Shown piece after piece: positions 9,834 to 20,900 of a stretch of 64,000 nt of DNA (positions within the stretch are counted from its first letter, which is position 1; each line of letters begins with the position of its first letter). The stretch lies in NCBI RefSeq assembly GCF_004359215.1, contig NC_090610.1:5911869-5975868 (forward strand), read 5' to 3'. The stretch is from Bremia lactucae. Taxonomy: Eukaryota; Oomycota; Peronosporomycetes; Peronosporales; Peronosporaceae. The notes beneath the pieces were generated by a model. It did no database searches. It was not told the DNA's origin and saw only the letters and a program-made list of their open reading frames with translations. A program made the position numbers and the translations under genes.

Positions 9834-11946
9834 GCTCTTGAAAGAGTTTGCTTGTTATGCAAGCATTATTTTTTTCATCGATAAAAGATGCCAAGCTCCT
9901 CACCAGATTTTATATAATTGCTCGCTGTTTTAACGCGTAACCGATGCTGAACACTTTAAGCCGATGTGAGCCATCTGCATTTGCAGTGAAGGCAAGAGTA
10001 AATCTTGTTTCGTCTTTCTTTGACCCTTCAATTTACGTGCGCGCAATTGTTTTGTCCAAAGCCATTTGATAGTATAGACCAGTCTTATCCATATTATAAG
10101 TGTCGCGTAGCTCGTATTTTTGTTGCTTTTCTTTTATGGCTGGCAGCGCTTCTTCGATGTTCGGGGTGTTTTTTGGCAATGCGAGTGCTACAAAGGTCAT
10201 ATACTGTATCCGCAGCCATTTGTGTAAACGGAGATGCCTCGAGGCTGGTTAAACTCATAGCTATATACTCGCGTTGCTCTTTCAAATGGAACTTATTGTA
10301 GGCTTTGGTAGATTAAATTCTTCATTTTCCCAACCGCAGAGAGCAGCTTAAGTCAAGCTTGGCAACGCATCATGCTTTTGGCAGATTTTAAACTTTTATT
10401 TGTTCGTGAGGTTTTTTGAGAGCTAACTTGCTTTGGGGGCATATTTTTGGGGTGGTTTGGGGTATTGGAATGTTATTTTTGTTGTGTACTGGAGGGAGAG
10501 CAGTTTAACGCTTGTTTGATTCTGTGGCACATCACACTTTTAGCCAATCAGCATGCGCGCCACTTTTGTTCGACAAATTATCAACTATGAGAAGTACAGC
10601 ACGTATCTGATATTTAATATTTTTATTGTATACTGGAAAAATCATTCAACAGAGGTTTGACCGTATTAACTATATATTCATTATTCACAATAATATGGGC
10701 GCTGTTAAAAAATGCTAAAGATGTTCGCCATTCGTTATGTTTATCGCTTTGAGTCTGTATAATTTACTTGGTATATGACAAATCAATTACTCGCGCTGAT
10801 TCTCAAATATAAATTACAAAATAATTTTATAAAAAATATTTAACTAGAGAAATCGCAACTTTAAATAGTTGCTTCAAACTGAAAATTCATCCTAGCACCC
10901 TATTAAGCTTTTGGAAAAGGATTGTGATGTTAAATCGGCCAAAGATAGACCATAACATAACGTGTCGAAGGCTGTTATCATTAAGGTAGTGAGATCTGCA
11001 GCGACACAACACAATTTTAAGTGCCTTAAAATGTGCAAGGCTACATTGAATTAATTAGACCTTGGCAAAGTGTGAAGTATTAACAAGCAGAGCATTCGTT
11101 ACTTGATCGTATAAACAACGCTTTGGAATTGTTGTGATGCTACTCTAATTTATCGATATAAGTTTTTAACGGCCTTTTCACTATGCGTTTATTGATCATT
11201 ACACAAATGCTCAATACAACACACCATCCGGGCAGTCATAAGTAACATAGCCAATCGTTAAAGTTTATCTTTCTTATGCGAACGAATTTGCCTCTATTGC
11301 ATGTAAGGATGCTAATATGCGCGGGAAGGTTTAATGATTGGAAATTTAAATACCTTTCATCTTCGTCGCTGATTGCAGATAGTCATTCACTGTAGTGACT
11401 TGTGAAATATCATTTGGTTGACCGCATGACACTTTAGTAGAAAACTAATGTAAAAGCGAATTGAATGGCGGTGCCAGGACGTGATATTATTTATCGTTAG
11501 TACGTTATAGGCATACGACACTTTGATTTGATATGTATCGTCTTGTTGAACCATTCAGCAAATGGCTTCGCTAATTTGATTTGGTGGGTCTTGCAACATA
11601 GAACAACATACTCTAATCATTTCAAGGGACTCATTTCACACAAGTTATTAGCTTGAAACATATCATACTATTAAAATTCTTGAAAAGACTAAATTAAATA
11701 TAGAAATAAGCTAAGTGAGACGATCTAAGTGCTTTATAAGCAATTCGTCGGCATTCCTATACACCGCAGATAAAAAAGAAAAGAGCGCATACACAAATGA
11801 AATGTAAAGTCAATTTTCAAAGCATTGAAAATAAGATATTGTCAAGTCTTGCGACCAGTCTATTTTAGACACGTGATTATAGAAAGTCACAAGGGCGACA
11901 AAGACGAAGCTCATAATGCAACACGCTTTCAAAAAAGGAGCCCCTT
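9834..11946. repeat. direct duplicate, copy B
   Basis: Second copy of 7498-9832, with indels. The transposase part is shortened: the segment equivalent to about 7820-8028 is missing, leaving only a 63-codon remnant at 10094-10285 (-). The remainder (10302-11946) is the same AT-rich noncoding sequence. Its right edge (CCCCTT at 11941-11946) leads straight into the upstream region of the 12215 gene. Confidence 0.85.
10094..10285 (-). pseudogene. truncated pogo-like transposase, copy B
   Basis: A short frame retaining the helix-turn-helix lead-in (SPFTQMAADTVYDLCSTR) seen in copy A but with an internal deletion that removes the DNA-binding core. It is a shorter allele or duplicate of the relic at 7697-8128. 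Confidence 0.7.
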
Positions 11947-12214
11947 GACAATTTTGAGCTGTGGAATTCGCCTGTTTTTGCGCTGAGTTTGCACTGTAAT
12001 TCCATATTCGTATTTAGTAAATCAACACAGCGCTTCTTTCAAAACCAAATAAGAAAGTCACCGCCCGACGCGCGTCAACGAGCTCTCTGTTCGACTCCTC
12101 CATTGTCCTTGCTAGCATAGGATCAGCTTGTGAATCCGTGGCCTATTGAAAGGCCACGTACCGCCCAACTTTGGAAGGTTATCAGCCACCGATCGATCTG
12201 ATTGATTCCACAAG
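11947..12214 (+). promoter_or_regulatory. upstream region of the 12215 gene
   Basis: A 268-bp stretch between the duplicated transposon flank and the start codon. No TATA box or clear oomycete initiator was identified. The region presumably carries the promoter and 5' UTR of the downstream gene. Confidence 0.4.
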
Positions 12215-15200
12215 ATGGCCACCCGCTCACAAGACGCGCCGCCGTCCGAGGGTGAGACGCCTTCAGTTTCCTTGCGCCAAGCAGCACCGATTAAAGAAAC
12301 GAATACGTCTTTTTGTGAAACTAAAGAAGGTATTAAAACTATGGGTCAGCCATCCGATTTGCCTCTTGCAGTTGAGCTAAACTGCATATTCTGTGAATCG
12401 GGAACTAGCACATCCATCCGCCTCTTGCGCTGCAAGTTTTGTGATAACCACTTCCATGCACACTGTGCTAATATGCCTCTTCCTCATGAAGATAGCAATG
12501 TATTTTGCCGTCACGAATGTTACGCTATGTTTGACAAGCAACAGCAGACAAACATTCCCGTTTATAAACATGGAGACTACTCTCGACTCGCGAAGCAGAT
12601 TCAGATTGTATTGCACAATAATACCGGCAAAATACATGTTCGTCGACAACTCTCACTGCAAGACGCGGCGAACTTTGGTGGACGAGGTCGCGGGCGTGGC
12701 AAAGGAAGAGGACGTGGCCGAGGAAGAGGTCGAGGCAAGAGTCGCGTAGCAGGAGTGAAGCGTGCATTACAGAAAGACACTGCTATCGAATCTACGCACC
12801 GCCACTTACGCTTGTCATCACTTTATAAAGACGAGAGAGAAAGCAACTCGGATATTCCCACTGATGACCCTTCTACACCACAAAGTACGACACTGCCAGC
12901 TGATGAGAATTTGAAGCCAGCACATGAAAGTCATAATAATAACACCCTGCGCGTAGAAGTTAACGATAGGAATCTGCAATTCTCGACACGGAGTGCATCT
13001 CCAACTATGCGTCGACCACTGCGAACGGCACAGGACCCTCAATTTCGCATGACACCATTAGTATCATCTTCTTCATTGAGTCAAGCTCGTATTGAGTACT
13101 CAGCATCTGACGAGTCAAGTATTAATGGATCTCGAATACGTCATGGATTTTCATCGCCTCCGTATTCAATGGCGGGCTTGCAGGAAGAGCCGCGTTCTCT
13201 TCAGATCATGCAGCCATTTCTCGATAACCGCTCATCGAATTATTTAACGTTAACGCATGCGGGGGCTACTCAAAGAATCGCGTCAGGTACGTATTCATCT
13301 CAGCAACGAGTTCGGGACGACCGACCTCCTTACTATGAATCTACGTATCGTGTGGCCTCCATGAGGTCAACTCCGGCTTCATATGATTTAACGTCAAATG
13401 CAAGAAACACATCAGCTCAATCCTCTAACGGTGCGTCCGCAAGTGATTACGGGCCTTCTGGACCTGTTCCTCAAACTTTGTCACAACTACAACCTCGTCG
13501 TACTTCACCAAATATTCCGTGGCGTAACCCTTCAGCATTTCCAGCCGAAATTTATGAGCGATTTCGTTGCCAACCTGACGATGCAAATCACGTCTTTCGA
13601 ATCGATCTTTCTCCCGTTTTTACTGATAAAACTACCAAGCTATACCAAAGCGAGATTGATTTTTTTTTCCGGTGTTTTGAGTCACCAGATGTTAGCTTGG
13701 TTGTAAAAGGCATGAGCAATGAGCTTAATCAGTACATCTGGGCTTGGCCATTTATCCTCGAGTGTTGTGGCAGCGACACACATTTTGCATTCGATCACTT
13801 CCAGATCAAGCGCCATGCTGAAAAGGAAATACCAGAGCTGGTCTATGTAGGGAAGTTGCAATTGTCTATGGCCTCATTCAATTCCTATTTGGAAAAGTAT
13901 TTATCAAACGTGCCCGGGAAGGACATAGTTGTGCTCGAGGACCATGCGACCAAAAAGACATTTACTATTGTAGCGTCTGAAAACATTATTGCGCTTAATA
14001 ATCTAGTCCTTGCCAAGTATTGCGCGCAGGTAATACATTGTGATATCCTCCATAGCGAAATTGCACTTAGGCTAATTTTGATGCGTTTTGGCAGCTATAT
14101 AACGATCTTATCAAGGGATTTCAGTGGGATGTCTTTGCCGGTGGAATTCACTGCTTGTTGCAATATCTTCCCCAGAGTAGCTGGCATGAAAAATTTGCGA
14201 GTCCGTGTCTACATTTCAATTTTCCTGGAGCGCGCGGCTCTTTAACTGATCCAGGCAACGGCACTACTGATACTGCCTATCAGGTTTGAATGAGGAAATA
14301 TGTAGGCGAAAAATATGTTAGGTGATGACGGTGTATCATGTGACGGGAAGGTTCTTGTAGGATCTCTGGAGCTGATCATTTTTGAGCGTTTCGAGCCACA
14401 ATTTAAAGCTGATTTCAGCCTAATATTACAGCGAGCAGGTTACGACGCCTCAAGGAAAACTATGTTAATGGATGCCCATCTTCACGCCCTGAGGTAACAT
14501 ATTATTTTTATCAGAACTGCGGTAGAATTGTTTATCTAATTTGTTGTGGATCCACATTGCAGATCAGCAGGGTTTGCGTTTTCGACCGTACTTTTGCAAG
14601 ATGGAGAATTTGTTCATGTTAACAAGGTAAGTCTCAAATCCTTTTTAGCAATTGCTCTTAGGAGTCTCATCATATTGCTTATTATGTGAATATTGTAGGG
14701 CCGTCAACATTTCTGGCGTGTCGTCGAAAAAGATGGCACTAGTCGATCGACTAATGCCCCATGCGTATTTCTCTCATGGGAGTGGGTATACCAAGGCGTA
14801 TCTCAGCTTGGCATCTCCACGGAATGCTGGGTGCGTCTACTCCTGATCGATCTGGTTATTGCATACATTATGTCTTGCGTATTTTTCTATCATTTAGTTT
14901 GCCATGAAAAATGCAAGTTTGTGTTCTGACGGCTGGGTTTTTGACTTGCGTCGAGCGATCGTTGAAGCTGCGAAGGTGCGCCCTTATGTTTGTGTTTGTA
15001 TAAAAATAAATAACATTCATAATAAAACACATTTAGTGTGGCGTAGCAATTGTGCGCACAGGTCAATTCTTGCGCTCAGCAATAGCATCGGGACGCCCGC
15101 GCACTACACAACTACTGTCATTCACAGCTGCGCCGGCGCCAATTGATCGCAGCGTTGTTGCTCAGCGCCAAGCTCAGATGATCTTGTTTTTAGAATCAAT

Positions 15201-16028
15201 TTTACCCTGCCTTGATGCTATCGTCGAAGAGGCTTATGAACTGGGTACGTCAAGCACGGACGATAGTGAAGAGTTTCGCAAGGTCTTTGATGATGAAGGC
15301 ATGTGGAGCACGGTAGATGCCGATCTGCGTGATCCTCCGGCAGACACTGCAACGAATTATATATGCGGAATCTGTGAACGAGAGATTACGAATCTCTACA
15401 AGCAATGTCTAGGTTGTACAGTATACTCTCGCCGGTGTAGACCAAATATGGCATATCAAATATTTCGCATCTGCCTTCGCTGTCACTCGCAGCCGGAGCG
15501 ACATCACTTTAAGCCGCGCGCTATCACCTCGTATTACGACAAAATGCTCAGCTCCGAAGGCCATACAGGTATTTTGCCGGCCACGCGCCGATACCAGTCG
15601 GTTCGTAGCTATTTCAAGTGCCGATGCGTGCCGTCGCTTCGTTGCGCCCACTGCGGGGGGTGTGAGTCCTGTAGCTGCCTGTGTCACACGCTGTTTCAAA
15701 CTCGCTTCCGCTTCACAGCACCCGGTGCGTAAAATTTCTCTCTTTGGAAGCAGGTGTCTGCATTGGTAGCTTTGTATTGGCTTTCCGCCTTTGTTGGAAT
15801 GTTGCATGACCAACTGAACGATAGACGATCAGCTAAACTCCTTGCTTGCACCTGCATGTTTCCAGCTGCTAGTATTCCTGCCTCTGGCATACAGTGTGAT
15901 GTGACTTTCTAACGGTCTTGTTTGGCTATTTGTTTAATTATGTAGCAAATTTGGAGAGGCTGCGAGCTGACGTGGACGCTGTTGTCAAATACCACCAGCA
16001 GCAGTTGTCACAGCAGCAGCAACATTAG
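12215..16028 (+). CDS. Unrecognised multi-exon nuclear-type protein: PHD-like finger, RG tract, Cys-rich C-terminus
   Basis: Eight exons read in frame: 12215-14029, 14071-14283, 14306-14493, 14563-14626, 14699-14830, 14898-14975, 15037-15724, 15946-16028, giving 1086 residues. All introns are GT-AG; the second (14284-14305) is only 22 nt and is the weakest call. Residues 57-100 form a Cys/His finger of PHD-like spacing (C57, C60, C73, C76, H79, H81, H83, C84). Residues about 148-175 are an RG/KG repeat typical of nucleic-acid binding. A Ser-rich, probably disordered middle follows. Residues about 440-830 are a folded region with faint resemblance to JmjC-type folds (FVHVNKGRQHFWR), which I do not rely on. 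Residues about 940-1055 are Cys-rich (CGICEREI, CLRCH, CAHCGGCESCSCLC). The C-terminus is Gln-rich. The start is ATG in a purine-G context. Chromatin or RNA binding is inferred; the enzyme class is unknown. Confidence 0.75.
14284..14305 (+). other. putative 22-nt micro-intron
   Basis: Between codon CAG at 14281-14283 and codon GCG at 14306 the sequence is GTTTGAATGAGGAAATATGT plus AG. Read through, it gives TGA in frame. Removing it joins two coding segments in phase 0. It starts GT and ends AG but is much shorter than the other introns of this gene (41-221 nt). Confidence 0.45.
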
Positions 16029-16541
16029 TCCGCGTTGGTATTACTATAGCTGCACCACGTGGTAACAGCCATATTTACGTTAGCGTGTTGCTGGTCATCT
16101 TGCCGGCGTTCCTTATCGCTTTGTAAAAACGCAGAAGGTAGAGAACACTTAAAACGATAGAGATATAGTTTGTCAATTTCAGAAGTTAAGTGGAAGTTTA
16201 CTTGGAGTCGCGGTTGTCGCCTTATTATTTAAATAAAATTAGGGATTGTAGTCAGCCTATAACAATATGTGACGTCTAGTAGTCGTGATGGTGACAGCTT
16301 GACTTGGGTTAGGCAGCGTAAGTGTTGGCAATTATTTTAAGTCACTGCTATATATACCTCTCCGTTTACTATTTGTGCGCTACATTCATGTTTACTCACC
16401 ACCACCTTCATTGACAGCCGAGCCGTAAACGGAGCTGCTTCTCTTCGCCCGACGGCAACGTGAGTCAATATCTCATGTCGCTCTCCTCGAAGTCACCTGT
16501 GCAGAACAAGCAGTGTTTTATCGCGAGCGCGTGTCGAACCA
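16029..16541. other. 3' flank, no gene seen
   Basis: About 510 bp downstream of the Cys-rich gene. No frame with recognisable content. It probably contains the 3' UTR and polyadenylation region of the preceding gene. Confidence 0.5.
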
Positions 16542-16960
16542 CTATGGTCCGTCGTCTAATAGAATGTGATGAATTTCGCCATGCAGTGCTGGGCCAATAA
16601 TAAAGACCTCACCCGTAAGAGTTGTGAACGACCCGCAGCGCAATCGGCGCCATGGTCCCGTCCGCCGCGTTCCCAATTGTAAACGAAGCGCCGGCGTAGA
16701 GGCCACGGCAGCAAGCGACGAATTTTGGTGGGACACCTTGTCACTCGAGCGCTTCCCATAGCATGTCGTGTGGCACGCTGCCGAATGCATTGGCAAAATC
16801 GTACCATACGACATGCAGCTCGTGGCGTTTGCACCTGGCCTGGTCTACGAGCATGGCAGCGAGAAAGTTCTGTACCCCGCACCCAACGGCCTGGACAGTA
16901 ATTTGCATTGACATGTACAAGCCAAGCCCAACCAGACACGACGCGTCTTATATAATGCAA
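16542..16960 (-). pseudogene. non-LTR (LINE-type) reverse transcriptase fragment
   Basis: On the minus strand one frame reads VVWYDFANAFGSVPHDMLW, the conserved RT block with the first catalytic Asp of non-LTR retrotransposons (consensus DxxxAFDSVPH). A TGA stop follows a few codons later and then QGVPPKFV, which is the continuation expected in intact elements. Only about 140 codons remain, without the downstream YADD block or an endonuclease. It is an isolated dead fragment, unrelated to the LTR elements around it. Confidence 0.75.
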
Positions 16961-17206
16961 AGATGGGGCAAACTAATACGCAAGCTTCATTTGCTCAAAC
17001 TGATGCCAACAACAATTGTCACCACCAGTAGCCGAAATAGATACAATAGTTATGAATTTTTCACTGCACCATCCCGCACCGCTTGTGTGTACTGAGTGAG
17101 ACCTTTAAATAAATCCAAGTCGGTTGTGCTAGAAGCCTTGACATTGAATGAAATAGAGCATCAAGTAGAAGTTTTCCGGCATAAAAAACGAAAAATGCCA
17201 AGCTTG
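16961..17206. other. short unassigned stretch
   Basis: Separates the LINE relic from the LTR at 17207. No gene or repeat was recognised. Confidence 0.5.
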
Positions 17207-17500
17207 TGTAACGGGGTGTCACGTTACATAAGTATTATTTCTTATAAGAGGAATAATAAATATTATTTTCTATGAGAGAAAATGAATAAAGAAGTGCAAA
17301 ATATTTATGTATACTTAAATAGTTCCAAAAATACCAAATTTGGTATTATTGATGCAATAACACATTAGCTTTATTGATTGTTGATTTATGTCTTAATCAA
17401 CCCCGATTATCGTTTTAACACACGATTGTGCGGTGCGCAAGGAGGCGACATACTTAGCTAGATATTAATATAATAAGTTCACTTGAATGGAAAGCAATCG
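17207..17500 (+). repeat. 5' LTR (partial) of G3
   Basis: Starts TGTAACGGGGTGTCACGTTA. It contains TACCAAATTTGGTA and the block GTGCGGTGCGCAAGGAGGCG, both also found in the 3' LTR at 23995. The right edge is uncertain because the region corresponding to the last 200 bp of the 3' LTR is not evident. Confidence 0.6.
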
Positions 17501-17514
17501 AGCGCATGAATTCA

Positions 17515-18463
17515 ATGGTAGGCGGGCTAGCCCAAGGCGCCATGCTGTTCACTCTGAACACAGATGAACAACATGCGGTCATAGCCGAGTTCATACAGCA
17601 TGAACTCGACGGGGCAAGAAAAGTGACCTTGCTTCACCAGCAAGGATCTCAACACACGAAGGTGTTCAGAGAACAGGGTGCTTAACAATTGGAACTGTTG
17701 AGACAGCAGCATTTAAATGCTGCTAATGAGCCGACGCTTCCGCGTCGACCCGAAAGCTTAAAGATCGACATCTCTAAGGTTAAGGCAGTCATACGCGACT
17801 CCCTTTCGAGATGGTTCGTCGAGTTAGACGACGTCACAGAAGCTCGTCGTATCAGTGATGATGCGAGGAAAGTAAAATTTGACATGTCCAACTTAGCTGG
17901 GCGTGCCAAATCTTGAGCCTTGGGGCTCAAGCTTCATGATTCATTAGTCTTTGGGTCGTATGAGGTATTTAAGACCCGGCTTAGACAAACGTTTGAGCCG
18001 CCACGTGCCGAATTTAGGGCTTGAGCCGAGCTCCTGGATTTGAAGCTGGACAAGCGTGACATTCAAGCTTATGCTTATCGTCCTCCGAGACGACAAGAAA
18101 ACGGAGGTCCAGAACCATGGATCTCTCGTATATAGAGAGCGAGAAACCTCGCTCTTCAAGTTACAAACGATACAGAAATGCAACAATTGTAAGAAAACCG
18201 GCCACGACGCCTATGAGTGTAGTGTCCACGCCCAGGGCCTAGAAACAATGAGCGAAACAATCGACCTCCCGCTAGGAGCAGCGAAAGACGCGGATCCGAC
18301 GCTGTTACGAAATCGCAACGGCGAGGCAAATCGTCAAGAAAAAAGGTCGAGGTCAGTAGATGCGGAGCGCCCTACTGATCAAGCAACTTCAAAAGAATAT
18401 GCAGGCCTTTTGACGAAAGTTGTTCATCACACAAACAGTGTGTGTGATTGCCCCAGGGGATGA
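17515..18463 (+). pseudogene. gypsy gag with zinc knuckle (G3)
   Basis: Fragments in two or more frames match the gag at 3927-4477: SLSRWFVELDDVTEARR, NLAGRAKS followed by a stop, then FKTRLRQTFEPPRAEFRA and another stop. A CCHC knuckle (CNNCKKTGHDAYEC) lies near 18178-18222. The capsid-to-knuckle spacing is shorter than in intact elements, which implies an internal deletion near 18060. Confidence 0.8.
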
Positions 18464-18499
18464 GGTAACCTCATCACCTTAAAAATTACAGTGGGAAAT

Positions 18500-18800
18500 A
18501 AGTTGCCACTTGAGTCCTTAGGACGTCGTGCACTTTCATTCGACGCCAGCACTAGATGATCGCAGGCTCAAATTCATTGAGCGCGATATCCCTCTAAGGA
18601 GGATGACAGTGCGCCTAGCAACAGGCGAATCTGTAACGGTTAAGAAACGTGTAGTTGGTATCGAATATACGTTTAAAGTAAGCAGTACGATGATGATTTT
18701 ATCGTACGATACTTGGATGACAAATTTGATGACATCCTTGGATTACCATGGCTCAGAAAGTACGAGCCATGTATAAATTGGCAGCATCAAGCCGTAACGA
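18500..18800 (+). pseudogene. gypsy protease relic (G3)
   Basis: The region gives MTVRLATGESVTVKKRVVG and then DKFDDILGLPWLRKYEP, the C-terminal flap and ILGxxWL segment of gypsy retropepsins, in two frames. The DSGA active site is mutated or lost near 18535. Confidence 0.7.
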
Positions 18801-19399
18801 TGCCTGCCTCTATTCCATCAGATGGTCATATGATGTACGCCTTGGAGCGTCCACAAGCGTGTGGATGTCCTGCGAGTGAGTGCGATGGCCTCACTTGTGG
18901 TTCTGTCGTTTGCTGGACTGCACAATAGCTCAGTATTACAACCCGTCACACTATGGAGTTAGATGCCGGCCGCTATTCACAAGGACAGGCAGCGTCGAAG
19001 TTCGACAACACGAATAAGTTGAATGGACTTGAAAAGCAACATCCAAAACAATTGGAGACGCCTGTCTATAAGAGACTTTTGTGAAAGCCCTAGATCGACT
19101 GGACAGTCGATCGTAGAGGATCTTGCTGTGGTTGCGCAACCACAGCTAGAGGCAGTTTGGGAGGATATTTCTCAAATAAAACTTGAGGGAATAAATACCC
19201 AAGAATCTGTGGTCAAAGGTTCCCAGGTACCTTAGGAAATAGGCTCCAAAGAAGAAACTGAGACATTTAATGTCTTAGTAAACAACAGATCAAGTGTAGG
19301 CGCTTATGCACTTAATCTATTAGCGCTTCCGAAATTAATTGCGGAGATAACTCAAACAAATCCCAACGCTAGAGCTGAAACGGTTCTTTTGTGATCTAC

Positions 19400-20900
19400 G
19401 TAGTGGCGAAGTCAAGCAGATCTGCGTACTTGTCACAGATGACAGGTATGTGGCCGATATCCGGTCGGCAATAGTATTTCCTAGGAATAAACGAGTTATT
19501 AGCAGCTCATCGATGGAAAAAGTATCCTAGATGAAAAGACTCTGATGAAACGTTATGCGTCCCAATCCTGGGAGGCTTTGAAGACAAATACTGTATATAA
19601 GGATTAGATCGAATTATAGGATGCATTCACCGTGCGACTGACCTAAGGATAAAGGCACTCGACACTAAATCGACCTGATACCAGGTTCGAAATACTGTAT
19701 CATGAAGGAGTGATCATTGCCTCGTGAACAAGTATTAGCGAGCCATGTACCTCCCCACATATTTATCCGGTCTTCTGTGGGCGTAAAGCAACAGGAGGGT
19801 GACCGATTGTGCATGCGTTTAATAAATTGAACGCTCAACGGTACCGACTCAAACGTACCACGAAAAGACGTTATCATTGATGGTATGTCAAAGAGAACTA
19901 TCTTTTCGTCAATTGATCTGATTGATAGATTCTATCAGATCCTCATACGTGAACAGGATATCCCGTTCACAGCAATAAGAACCCCAAGCGGAATGCTATG
20001 GGAGTGGCTAGTCATGCCACAGGGGCTTAGTATTCCCCCTGCGACATTTTACGATGTGTAACCAATCTGTTGAGATCGGTACGGGATTTCGAACCGAGCT
20101 ATTTGATGTCGACTTCGTTCATAGCAGAGCCATGAACGGAAAGTCGGACGTTGAAGTATATCGTACCTACCTACGACCGAAAGGTTCTTACAATTATGCG
20201 CGTAACTTGTATGCAAATTTAAAGAACTGTATATTCGCTGCAAGCGAATACCACTTCTTGGGTGCATCGTGGGTAAGCACGGTGTAAGCCCGGATCAGAA
20301 AAATCAAGGCGATCACCGATTGGCTTGTGGCCGTGGATGCAAAGGGTTTTAGAAGTTACTCGATTTTGCGGCGTACCTGCACAAGTACTCACGCCATTTT
20401 GCCGAAATGACGGTACATCTTTTTTCTTTGTTGAAGTAAAATGTAAAGTGTTCATGACACGCTGATTGTCAGTGAACCTTCAAGAGTATTAATAAAAGCT
20501 TGATGTTATCGCCAATCCTGGCGATTGCTGACCAAGACCGACTTTTTTCCATGTGGTCTGTGACGCAAGCAATTTTGCAATCGGCTGTGCGTTAATGCAA
20601 TATGACACAGACGGCGCAGACCGCGTCGTCTGTTATCAATCGCGTCAGCTTCAACCAGCTGAACGCAACTACCCAGTGCATAACACGAAACTCCTTGCCA
20701 TGTAATATGCAGTAGCTAAGTTTAGGGTCTATCTCTTGGGAGATAAACCGTTCATGGTATAGATGGACCCTGCGTCCTTACATAGGGCCGTAACCAGTCC
20801 ACACCTCTCGCAAAGAATGGCGAGACGGTTGTCTTTTTTTCGCGGAATATAACTTCGCCGTGAAGTATAAACCAGGACGAACTAACTTTGTCGCTGATAC
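19400..20900 (+). pseudogene. gypsy reverse transcriptase and RNase H relic (G3)
   Basis: RT fingers and palm are recognisable at 19860-20060 (SKRTIFSSIDLIDRFYQ, TPSGMLWEWLVMPQG) and the post-YFDD region at 20100-20280 (FVHSRAMNGKSD, NCIFAASEYHFLG). The tyrosine-phenylalanine-Asp-Asp box itself is disrupted (VDFVHS). RNase H follows near 20530-20850 in broken frames. Multiple stops exclude function. Confidence 0.8.
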
